Positions 36,601 through 48,600 of a stretch of DNA of 64,000 nt are shown piece after piece. Under the pieces are notes generated by a model. The model was not told the origin of the DNA. It did not search any database and saw nothing but the letters and a program-made list of their open reading frames with translations. Made by a program: the position numbers and the translations under genes. Source of the stretch: Heterohyrax brucei (taxonomy: Eukaryota > Chordata > Mammalia > Hyracoidea > Procaviidae); assembly GCA_028571685.1 (NCBI GenBank), contig CM053143.1:196485829-196549828 (forward strand), read 5' to 3'. The number at the start of each line of letters is the position of its first letter. Position 1 is the first letter of the stretch.

Positions 36601-39600
36601 AGCTGCGGTGTCCCAGCCCCTCACCAGTCCCAGGGACACAGCGGGCACCTCCTGCATGCTGACTGCCTCAGTGAGCTCACCCTGTGATGTTGGGCTTAAC
36701 CCTGTCCCCTGACTGAACTGTAGGACCTCAGTCCTGTGGCTCTGGGGACAAGGAGCCAGAGGGACTCTGTGTTGCCTGCCTGTGGCTTTTCTTGTCTCAC
36801 ATTCTGTGACGAGGTTGTCCCATCGCCCGACTCCTTGATGGGGGCGTCCTGAGGGCTGTGCCCATGTTTATGAAGCCTTGTAGACAACAGTGAGTCTCCC
36901 AGCCCCATGCTGAGTTCGGGAAGAAATCCAGACTGTCTTCGAGCCCTGAGATCCATGGGGAGCCGTCGGGGCCGCGCGTTAGCAGGGTGCGGGCCAAGGT
37001 TTGCACTGGCAGCGCGGCCTCTCAGCCCTTGGGTTTTTTTTTCTCTCTTAGCTTTGTACCCATTTCCATTGCTCAGGGGTGCCCCTCACTGGCCGGGAGC
37101 CCCGGGCCCCGGGCCCACAGGACTGAGATATCTGTCTTTTCTCCATCACGTTCTTGTCCTCAGCTCCTGGTCACTGAGGCGCATCCAGGAACAGGGCTCA
37201 GGGTGACCATGAAGGCCCCTTCTCTGAGGCTTTGTGGACACTCATGTTTGCAGAGGCCAGAAATGGCCTCCTTCTGATGAGGAGGGAGCGGCTTGTGGGG
37301 CGGAGGGAGCGGCAGCTGGCCGCGGACATTGTGGTGGTCAAACCTTGTGGTGACACGGCAGCAGCGCCTGGCGTGTCAGGCCACGTGAGGGTTGCCTCTT
37401 AGAATCTGTGCGGGGAACCCTGAGCTGGAACAGCGGGTCTATTTTACAGATGAGGACATCAGGGCACAGAGATGGAGACCTTGTCTAGGGCCACCCTGCC
37501 AAGAGACAGCAGGGCTGGGATTTGGACCCCAAGCCCCGGGACCCCAGAGCTCCCAGAGCAAACAGAAAGGGTGCTGAGCCAGAGGGAACAGGAGATACAG
37601 AGGCTGGGGGCCTGTGGGTCTAGGCCTGGGAGACAGAGCATGGGTGTCGCTGTCTGTGGGGACGGTGCCTTTGGGCAGAGTGGCCAGTAAGGACTGAAAC
37701 GGCAGCAGTCAGGAGAGGCCAGGGCCTTGAATGCCACAAAGAGTGTTCGCATTTGCCGCTGGACGACAGGGACGGGTGGGAGAGGGCTGGCGTGGTGAGC
37801 ACAGGGCTAAGTCCAGCCTGGATATTCACTTCAGAGCAATCTGTGCCCCAGTGCACCAGTCAGGGGTGTTTCCCTTGCAAGCAGCAAGAGCCTTGAGCCT
37901 AAACCCAAATCAGAAACGTGCTGACTGTGTTTCCCAACAGTTCAGTGGCATGGCTTCAGGTGCAGCTTGATCCAGGATCTTTCTGGCCACTCTGCTCTTC
38001 ATGCTGTCCACCCCACTGTCCAGCTCTAGTCCTGCTTCACACAGGCACCCTGGCAGAGGTGGCGGAGCCTGCAGCCCAGCACCCCTGCACCCCAAGTCCT
38101 GTGGCCTTTCCACCTGCTGTGGCAGGTTTATCTGAGGGTGGGGAGAATCCCACTACCAGGGTCAGAAGAGGGAAGTGGGTGCTGGGGGGGCAGGAGTCTT
38201 CCCAACACTCAGCTCCAGACACTTCCCAGCAAAACGTGCACATCCTATCGCCATAGAGGAACTGGATAGCCCCCCTCTTCTGCTTAGTCATGGACAGGGA
38301 CAGCGAAAGACCCCCTAGTTGCCCCACTACAGAGCGGGTATTCACGGGTACTAGTGGGATGTGCAGCCTGGGGTCTGCGGGGGCCGGGGGTGCTGAGAGC
38401 TGGGTGGGTCTCCTTGCAGCCCAGGGCCTGCAGGGGTCGGGTGCTGGGAGCTGGGCGGCCCCCCAGCAGGGCGCGGTTCTGGGGGCGGGGTCCGGGTCTG
38501 TGGCGCCTGGCCCAGGGTCCGCTCTCGCACCCGACGCTCCTTGACGCCGCAGACATCGTGGACATCAAGCCGGCCAACATGGAGGAGCTGACCGAGGTGA
38601 TCACGGCGTCGGAGTTCCACCCGCACCACTGCAACCTCTTCGTCTACAGCAGTAGCCGGGGCTCCCTGCGGCTCTGCGACATGCGGGCCGCCGCCCTGTG
38701 CGACCAGCACGCCAAGCGTGAGTGGGTGCCGGGGGGGGGGGCTCCGTCCTGGGCCGGGTTGGGGGGCCGCAGTCGCTTGAGCTGGGGGGTGGGGGGGTGC
38801 AGCCGTCCTGGGCCGGGGGGCGGGGGGGTGCAGCCGTCCTGGGCCGGGGGGCGGGGGGGTGCAGCCGTCCTGGGCTGGGGGGCGGGGGGGTGCGCAGCCG
38901 TCCTGAGCTGGGGGAGCTAGAGGCCCGGGAGAGCAAGAGGACACAGCTGTCCTGGGCTGGGGTTAGGGGTCAGCGATAATGTGTTCCAGACTGGCTGGCC
39001 AGGTGCCTGCTGGAGGGAACCCTGACCTTCCCTGCAGCCAGGAGCTATCCTGGCCCAGGACTGAGGCCCCAGAGTCAGAGGGTGGGGAGCATGGAGGTGG
39101 GATCCAGGGGCAAAGGCAGCCCCTCCCCTAGGAGGCCCTCCTGGACCCTGGGGCTAAGTGAGATTCCTCTGTGCCCTGTGCTTCTACATAAGCTCTCAGT
39201 TCAAACACTGCTCAGTCGTTTCAGATATTGTTTTAGGAAACCTGTGGTATGGGGGAAATAACCAATGAAAAACAGCAGGCTAGTGACACCTGTACCAAAA
39301 AAGTGGGAACACAGAAAAGAGTGGAAAGGCCACGGAATTGTCTCTGAGTGGAAGGCTGGGAGACAGGGACTGCTCCGTGGGTCTGTTTCCGTCATGTGCA
39401 TTCTGGTGGGATTGCGGGGTCTGGGATGAGTCTGCTCAACTGTAGAGGAGAGGCCAGATGGCTTATGTGTTTGTATGATAGCCCATGGGGCCAAGTTCTG
39501 AATGGGCAGCGTGTGTGCCTGAGTCTGCGTGCGTGCGTCTGCGTGCGTGCGTGTGTGGAGGAGCACGCTGGGGCAGCAGCCCGCTCTGACTGGTGGGCTA

Positions 39601-42600
39601 TGTGTTTGTATGTTAGCCCACGGGGTCAAATTCTGAATGGGCAGCGTGTGTGCGTGTGTGCGTGTGCGTGCGTGCGTCGGTGTGTGTGCGTGTGTGGAGG
39701 AGTGCCCCGGGGCAGCAGCCCACTCTGACTGGACGGCGCTCTCTGGGGCCTGGAGGTGTCAGCACTCTCGAGGGTGAGACGTGTGGCTTTGTTTCCTGTG
39801 ACACCCCTCTGTCTTCCACTCTCCAAGCCTGCAGAGAGTGTTAATGTGGGGCTTCAGGGGTCTGCCACTCCCAGAGTTGTGTCTGGGTTTTTGAAGGCTG
39901 TTTTGGGGCAGGGGATGGAGGGAAGGACCACTGGGCTGGGACCACTTGGCTGGGACCACTAGATTGGGTGATGCGGCATTGGGTCCAGGCTGCTGGTTGC
40001 TGCCCAGGGGCTGCCCAGGGACTTTGAGACATCCCAGTGCCGCGCCGGCCCTGCCAGTGACCAGGGGACAGGGTAGGGGTTGGTTTGATCTCTGAGCTCA
40101 TGTCCACCCTTGGCTGTGTGTTCACAGGTGACATTGATCTGGCCTCCTCTGGGCCCAGTGTTAATTCCATTGTCATCACACCAGCTGGACGGTGTTCTCT
40201 CTCCTGCCTTTCTCTAAAATAGTTTATATTAGGTGTCTGTGCCTTGAAGTTTTAATAAGATGCGTATAAATCTGTCGAGTGACAAGTTTTCAGGGAGGCA
40301 GTTGCATTCACAGCTACTTCAATCTCTTTAGACTGTTGGTTTCCATGAGTTTCTATTTTTTTTGAGTTAATTTTGTATTTTAAATATTGTAGAGTTTGTT
40401 TTTATTCTCAGATTCAGCAAACACAGCTTTGGTGATAGAAATGACGCTGGAGATTACATATAAAACACATACAAGACCGGGTGTTTCTTTGTTCCTAACA
40501 GAGCTCTTTTCAGCTACATAAACTGCAACTGTGACTCAACGGCACTTGACTTGGCAAACTGCAGCGCACCTGAGGTCCAACAGTTACGTCTGCGAACTTC
40601 ATTGTTCTAAGTGCTCCAGACCTCAGTGCTGAAGATCACATAGTCACCTTTGAAGGACTCCTCTTGGGAAGCTAGGCACCAACACCAGCGTCTAGTCCAG
40701 CCTTCAAAGCAGTTTTGGAACTCTTTCTGGAATGGCCATTGCACATGGTGGCTTGGTGGCATGGTGGCACAGTGGCTCGGTGGCACGGTGGCTCGGTGGC
40801 TCGGTGGCACGGTGGCACGGTGGCCAGTTCATGAACTTCATTGTCTAGTTGTCTCTGAGGGAGTTTTTAGCCAGTAAACAAATCACTGTGTGGGAACCCC
40901 CTCCCCCACTCACCTTATCCGGCTCCCAGTGACTTTTTCTTTACCCGAAATTAAAGGATATATTCAAAGGAAGACATTTGAATGACACTCAGAACATCAG
41001 CAGTAATCCAACGACAGCTCTGATGGCCATTCCAGAAAGAGTGCCAAAATTGCTTTAAAGGGTGGACCAAGCACTGGCATCAGTGTGCAGCTTCCTAAGG
41101 GGAGGATTTTGAAGGTGACAGTGGTGACATTCAGCAGTGAGATCTGTAGCACTTTTTCTGGGATGCATTCACAAACGTAACTGTCAGACCCTTACACACG
41201 GACCTCACCAGATGGAACACACAGGAGTTAGATCAACTCCATCTGGGGAAAGAGACAATGGAAAAGTTCAACGTCATCTGTCAGAACAAGGCTGGAGACC
41301 GACTGTGAGTCAATCGCTCACACACAAGTTCAAGGGGAAGCTGAAGAAAATTAGAAGAAGTCCTCAAGGCAAAGTATAGTCTTGACTGTGTCCCACCTGA
41401 GTTTAGAGACCGTCTCAAGAACAGATTCGATGTGCTGCATGAGGCCAGGAGAACCAGATGGTGCCTGGCTACCACTAAAGACTGCCCTTACAGGGGCTCA
41501 GTGGAGGCCCGGGGAGCAGAAGAAACGGGGGGTGCAGAACTCCAGCTCTATTAAAAAGACCAGACTTGATCTGACAGACTGAAGGGTCCCCAGAAGACAA
41601 GACCCCCAGATTCTGTTAGCTCAGAGCTGAGACCATTCCCAAAGCCAGCTCCTCAGAGATAGATTGGACAGGTTTATAAAACATAAAATGATACTGGTGA
41701 AGAGCATGCTTTTTGGCTTAAGTAGATACATGAGGCTAAGTGGGCAGCTCCGTGTCTGGAGGTGACATGAGAGGGCAGAGGGGAACAGGGACTGAATGAA
41801 ACGGACGTGGGAAATTCGGAGTTGGGGTTTTTGTGCTGTCACAGTGTGGGGGGAGCAGTTAGGGTCACGTAACAAAGCGTGCGTAAATTTTTATATGAGC
41901 AACTGACCCCAGTTATAAACTTTTGTTTAAAACACAATGAAAAATATAAGACAGTAAGTCTCCAGAAATATATATAGAAAGAGAGAGGGAGAGAAAGAGA
42001 GAGAAGGAAGAGAGGGAGGGAGGGAGGGAGGGAGGGGAGGGGAGGGGACGGAAGGAGGGAAAGAAGGAATGGAAGGAAAGGAAGGGAGGGATTTGATGTG
42101 TTGGCCACTGATGACTGAAGACCAGAAGAACTGTGGAATGACATCAGGGGCGTCACCCATGAAGACCACAAGAGGTCATTAAAAAGACAGGAAGGAAAGA
42201 AAAGACCAAACTGGACGTCAGAAGAGACTCTGAAACTTGCTCTTGAACGTCGAGTAGATAAAGGAAAAGGATGAAATAATGAAGTAAAAGAACAGATTTT
42301 AAAGGGCAGCTTGAGAAGGTAAAAGTAACTTATTTTAATGAAATATGCAATGACCTGGAGATAGAAAATCAAAAGGAAAGACCTTGTTCAGCATTTCTCA
42401 AGCCAAAAGAACAAAAGAGAAAATTCAAGCCTTGAATTGCAAGAATGAAGGAGTCTATGGAGAAAATGTGAAACAACTCAGGAAACATCAAAAGAAGGTG
42501 GAAGGAGCACACAGAGTCACTGTACCTGTCGGGGGCCATGAAAAAACTTCAGGCCCCCAAAAACAGGAAGTTTGGAAAGCCCTTGAAAACGCACGTGCGC

Positions 42601-45600
42601 GAAAACTGCCCACACGTCACTGCCCAGCGTCACTGTCCAGGCATACTGCCTAACCAAGCATAAAATGCCAAGAGCCTCATACCAGATATCACCTGATTCT
42701 AAACCCCTCCCCTCCTCGATGTGTATATATTCCGCTGTTGCAATAAAGTTTTTTTGAGGCTTGATCAGAATCTTGTCTTGCCTCCATTTCCTCGCGTCTC
42801 TTGCCCCGTTTTCCTTTTCACAGGTTCCTCCCCGCTCCTCCGCTGAAATGCCCCGCGGGCCGGGGCATGTACCAAAGAGAATTGGTCAAAATTCAGCAAT
42901 TTCAAGAGGTAGCATCTCATCAGGAGCTATGGTACTGAAGGAAGAAGTCAAAGCTGCAGTGAAGGCCTTGGCCAAAAACAAGGCTCCAGGACTGATGGGA
43001 CATCAGTTAGGATGTCTCAGCAGACATCTGCAGCACTGGAAGTGCTCACTCATCTATGCCAGGAAATTCGGAGGACAGCTGCCTGGCCACCTGACTGGAG
43101 GAGATCCGTGTTTATGCCCATTCCAAAGAAATGTGATCCAACTGAACATGGAAGTTATCTAACACAATGTCATTAATATCACATTCAAGGAAAATTTTAC
43201 TGAAGGTCATTAAAACACAGTTGCGGCACTACCTTGATAGGGAACTGCCAGAAATCCCAGCTGGCTTTGGAAGAGGATGTGGAAGCAGGGATCTCATTGC
43301 TGGTGTAGAGGGATCCTGGCTGAAAGCAGACAATACCAGGAAGATGTTTACCTATGTTTCATTGACTGTGAAAAGGCATTCCACTGTGTGGATCCTAACA
43401 GGTTGTTGGTAGCAGTGTGGAGAACGGGAATTCCAGAGCACCTACCTGGACGGAGACAAAGAAGCTCTTCTGTGAACAGAGCAAGGGGAACAGCAGGGCT
43501 TCAAGTCAGGAAATGTCTGCGTCGGGCTTGTATCTTTTCACTGTGTTTATTCAGTTTGTATGCTGAGCAAATAGTCTGGACTACATAGAATTGGAAACCC
43601 TGGTGGTTCAGTGGTTTAAGTGCTCCACCTGCCAACCAAAATGTCAGCAGTTCAGACACACCAGGCGCTCCTTGGAAACTGTGGATCTGGTTCCACAGTG
43701 TGCCATAGGGTCGCTATGAGTCGGAACCGAATCAACTGTGGTGGGTTTGGTTTTGGTTATATGAAGAAAGGAGCATCAGGGTTGGGGGAAGACTCATTAA
43801 CAACCTGCGTTACGCAGATGACACAACCCTGCTGGCTGGAAGTGAAGACGGTACGAAACACGTACTGATGAAGATCAGAGACCACAACCTTCAGTATGGG
43901 TTGCACCTCAGCATCAAGAAAACAAAAATCCTCACAACTGGGCAGTAAGCAACATTGTGATAAACAGGAAAGGCTTGAGGTTGTCACAGATTCATTGTCT
44001 TTAGATCCACCATCAACACCTGTGTGAACAACAGTCAAGAAGTCAAAAGATGCATTGTATTGGGCAAATCTGCTGCAAAAGACCTCTTTAAAAAACTTTT
44101 TTTTATTGGAATTAAGTCAACTTTCCGTATAAAACTCTAAGCACCTGCCTCTCTGCATCTCCGTCTATTCTCCTCACATGTGACAGCACACTCATCCTCT
44201 CCACTCTCTACTTCCAGTATCCATTCAACTGACACCTGTCCCCTCCTCTCCTCTCTCTCCTCTCCCCTCTTAAAAGAGATCAGTAGGACAGCCTCATGTA
44301 TATATGAAACACTAGAGTACACACACCACATGCATCACTCTGTGTCCCCAAGTCCAGTCCATTCTTTACCTGAAGTGCTGGCTTCAGTACTGGTTTCAGC
44401 TTTGGGCTAACGGCAAGTCCAGGGCCCATGTTCTCAGAGGACCCTCCAGGTTGTTGGACCATCGAGTTTTTCAGCTTTGGGCTAACAGCAAGTCCAGGGC
44501 CCATGTTCTCAGAGGACCCTCCAGGTTGTTGGACCATCGAGTTTTTCAGCTTTGGGCTAACGGCAAGTCCAGGGCCCATGTTCTCAGAGGACCCTCCAGG
44601 TTGTTGGATCATTGAGTCTGGCCTTTTTCTCATGCCATGTCAGGAACTCTACACTGTGTTCCCTGATGGGGCCGTAAAAACTTCTTTGAGGTATTAAAAG
44701 GCAAAAGTGTCACCTTGATGACTAAAGTGTGCCTGACCCAAGCCATGGTGTTTTCAGTCACCTCGTATACATGTGAAAGCTGGACAATGAGGAGAGAAGA
44801 CCTGAGGACTGAGGCCTTTAAGTCGTGGTGCTGTGAAGAACTGAGTGCACCGTGGGCTGCCGGGGGAACGCACATGTCTGTCTCAGAAGCAGTGCAGCCG
44901 GGATGCTCCTTGGAAGCAAAAGATGGTGGGATTGTACCTACATACGTTGGACACGCCATTGGGAGGGACCAGTCCCAGGAGCAGGACATCACCTTTGTTA
45001 AGCAGAGAGTCAGTGAGAAAGAGGAAGCTCCTTGGCACAATGACCTGGCAGAGGGGCTGCAGCAAGGGGCTTAGACACAATGATTATGGACACGGCACAG
45101 GCCCAGGTGGTGTGTTGTTCTGTTGTACGTGGGGTCACTGTGTGTTGGGACCGACTGGTGGGCACCCAACAAGAACAACAACCCCCTCAGGATCCTACCC
45201 AGAGATGTTCTCTACAATGCTGGGGAAAGAACTCTGAATCAGTGTGAGGTTCGCGTGCCCTTACGCATCTCTCCGTTTGTAGGCTAACTCCCCTCACGTA
45301 GGTGGCAGGTGGTGAGCTGTTGACACGTCTGTCATTGGTGCCAAAGTTGTGCTTGTTTCCAGCTCTTGTGAGAAAGTAAGCATACGGCTGACTCCTGTTG
45401 GCAGGTTGCTTTTGGTTTTCGTTAAAGCACCAATTCCTGTGATGAGAACAACGGGGACTTGAGGTCGGGGCGAGTTTCATCCCCTCTCGGTTCTGCCCCT
45501 TTATCTGGGGTGCTCAGAGCACAAGGGGTGGTGGACAGTAGCCCCTGCCCCCAGTGGGGGCAGCCAAGGTTTCTGTCCCCAAGTGGGGGTTGGTTCAGAT

Positions 45601-48600
45601 GGCAGTGGGGTGTTTGTTCCTCATGGACGGATGAGGACTACGAGGCTGATGGACAGAGGTGGGCATGCCGCTGACCCCCGTCTGCAGCCTCCTGTGTCCC
45701 CCCAGCTTTTGTCTGCTAGTAACTGTGACAGGAGAGCGTGGGAACAGCTGTCAGGCATCCTCAAAAAAAAAAAAACAGATGGTTTTCTGCTTCTGACAAT
45801 GTGGTCTTCCCAGAGGAGGGCCGGCCAGGGGGCAGGGCTTCTTAGAGTCCGTGGTGATGGCTGGGTGGTGTGAGCAGGGAAGGCACTCAACCGCTAACTG
45901 GAAGGTTAGGGGTCCAAGTCCATCCAGAGATGCTTTGGAAGGAAGACCAGGTGATTGTTTCCCAAAAGCCTGGCCGCTGGAGACACTGTGGAGCACAGTC
46001 TTGCTGACACGCGGGTCGCCCTGAGTCCCAGCTGACTTGTTAGTACCCGGCTAGAGGCTACCCATGTCCCCTGGCTCGTGGCCCCTGCTCTGTGCTCACA
46101 GTGCTCCTCTGTGCTGCCCTTGTCCTGTCTCCCTGAAAAGAGCTACCCAGGGAAAACCTCACGAATAGCAGCCGAACACTGTCAGATATGGCGCCCGACA
46201 GTGGGCACCCCCAGTTTGGAAGGCACTCAGAAGTTGACTGGGGAAGAGCTGCCTCCTCAGATGAGTGTCGGCCTTAATGACGTGGATGGGGTAAGGCCTC
46301 CAGGATCTTCATTTGCTGATGTGGCACGACTCAAAATGAGAAGAAACAGCTGGAAACATGCCTTAATAACTGAAACATGGAGGGTACAGAGTATGAATCT
46401 AGGAAAATTGGAAATCATAAAAAATGAAATGGAATGCATAAACATGAATATCCTGGGCATTACTCCAAACCCACTGCTGTAGAGCCAGGTCTGACTCATA
46501 GCAACCCTGTGGGTCACAGTAGACCCGTCCCATAGAGTTTCCAAGGAGCACCTGGCGGATTTGAACTGCCGAAGTTTTGGTTAGCAGCCATAGCATTTAA
46601 CCCAGTACACCACCAAGTTTTCCTATCCTAGGCATCTGTGAGCTGAAATGGACCTATATTGGCCATTTGGAATTGGGCAATCATATGGTATACTATGCTG
46701 GGAATGAAAACTTGGAAAACAGCTATGTTGCATTCATTGTGAAAAAGAACATTTCAAGATCTGTTCTAAAGTACGGTGCTGCCAGTGATTGGATAATATC
46801 CGTATGTCTACAGGAAGGCCAGTTAATATGACTATTACTCAGATTTACACACCAACTGCTAAGACGCAAGATGAAGAGGTTAAAGATTTTTGCCAGATTC
46901 AGGAGTCTGAAATGATCAAACATACAATTAGGATGCAGTGATAATCACAAGTGATTGGAATGTGAAAGCTGGAAACAAAGAAGAAGGATTGGTAGTTGGG
47001 AAAAAATACAGCCTTGGTGACAGAAGTGATGCCGGAGATCACGTGACAGAATTCTGTAAGACCACTGACTTCTTCCATGCAAATATCTTTTTCACTTTTG
47101 TAAACAGTGACTGTACACATGGACCTCACCAGGTGAAATACGCAGGAATCAAATCAACTACATCTGTGGAAAGAGGTGATGGCAAAGCTCCACATCAGCA
47201 GTTAGAACAAGACCAGGTGCTGCCTGTGGCACAGACCATCAGTTACTCACATGCAAGTTCAAATTGAAACTGAAGAGAATTAGAAGAAATCCTCAAAAGC
47301 CAAAGTACAACATTCAGTACATCCCTCCTGAGTTCAGAGACCATCTCAAGAGCAGATTTGATGTATCGTTCACTAACGACTGAAGACCAGACGAACTGTG
47401 GAATGACTTCAACGACATCACCCATAAAGAGAGCAAGAGGTCATTAAAAAGACAGGAAAGAAAGAAAAGACCAAATTGGATGTCAGAGGAGACTCTGAAA
47501 CTTGCTCTTGATGGTCGAGCAGCTAAAGCAAAAGGAAGAAATGGTGAAGTAGAAGACCTGAACAGAAGATTTCAAAGGGCAGCTTGAGAAGACAAACAGA
47601 AGTATTATAATGACATGTGCAAAGAACTGGAAATGGAAAACCAGAAGGGAAGAACACATTCTGCATTTCTCAAGCTGAAAGAACTGAAGAAAAAATTCAA
47701 GCCTCAGGTTGCAATAGTGAAGAAGTCTATAGGGAAAATACTAAATGATTCAGGAAGCATCAAAAGAAGATGGAAAGAGTACAGTCATTATTTCAGAAAG
47801 AACTGGTCAATGTTCAGCCTTTTGAAGAGGTAGCATATAACCAGGTACTGAAGGAGGAAGTTGAAGCTGTATTGAAGGCACTGAATTGATGGAATATCAT
47901 CTGAGATATTTCAACAAACAGATGCAGCTCTGGAAGTGCTCATTCACCTATGCCAAGAAATTTGGAGGACAGCTCCCTGGGCAACTGGCTGAGAGAGATC
48001 CGTATCTATGCCCATTCCAAAGAAAGGTGATACAGTAGAATACAGAAATTACCAAACAATATTGTTAATATCATACGCAAGTAAAATTTTGCTCAAGATC
48101 ATTCAAAAGTGACTGAAATAGTATATTGACAAGGAACTGCCAGAAATTCAAGCTGTATTCAGAAGAGGACCTGGAACCGGGGATCTCATCGCTGATGTCA
48201 GACAAATCTTGGCTGAAAGCAGAGAATACCAGCAAGGTGCCCACGTGTGTTTCATTGACTATGCAAAGGTGTTTGACTGTGTGGATCATAATAAAGTATG
48301 GATAACATTGTGGAGAATGGAAATTCCAAGACACTTAATTGTGCTCACGAGAAACCTGTACATGAATTATGAGGCAGTTTTTGAACAGAACAAGGGAACA
48401 CCACATGGTTTAAAGGAAGGAAAGGTGCGTGTCAGGGTTGTATCCTTTCACCATACCTTTTCAGGCTGTATTGCAAGCAAATCATCGGAGAAGCTGGGCT
48501 ACAGGAAAAAAGATGAGGCATCAGGATTGGAGGAAGACTCATTAACAATCTGTGTTATGCAGATAACTTACTTGCTGAAAGTGAAGAGGTCTTGAAACAC

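Larger units (their letters stand above)
25906..38552 (+). other. PPP2R2C: PPP2R2C intron 5
   Basis: The intron is 12647 bases, GTATCC...CCGCAG. Apart from the repeats listed separately (foldback mariner, RTE 5' scrap, minisatellites, SINEs, MIRs) it is mostly unique GC-rich sequence. Stretches 26230-27640, 28760-29420, 30910-31930, 33310-33670, 35210-35900 and 37560-38550 hold nothing I can assign. Imperfect direct repeats of about 60 bp built on 'ctgggtcacctg' occur at 35090-35200. C-rich imperfect repeats built on 'cccaggccccgcctcccctg' occur at 33180-33310. Confidence 0.88.
41155..45183 (+). mobile_element. RTE-clade LINE carrying four nested insertions
   Basis: RTE segments at 41155-41438, 42091-42526, 42868-43591, 43758-44095 and 44690-45183 are collinear and join into one element once the inserts are removed. 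The inserts are an L1 3' end, an ERV solo LTR, an AfroSINE and an antisense L1 3' end. The catalytic box at 43811-43822 still reads YADD, the only intact one in the window, but the frame is otherwise broken. The 3' end reaches 'gggaccgactggtgggcacccaacaa'-like sequence typical of this family. Confidence 0.85.

Noticed and set aside
38351-38944. A 197-codon minus-strand frame rich in Pro
   Set aside because: It overlaps exon 6 and the G-rich minisatellite on the opposite strand and has no family resemblance.
40575-41190. Extension of the foldback arms of mariner copy B to about 175 bases
   Set aside because: The outer right part (cacaaacgtaactg...) aligns with the RTE that starts at about 41155, so the apparent extra pairing of nine bases may be chance. 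The arms were kept at about 140 bases.
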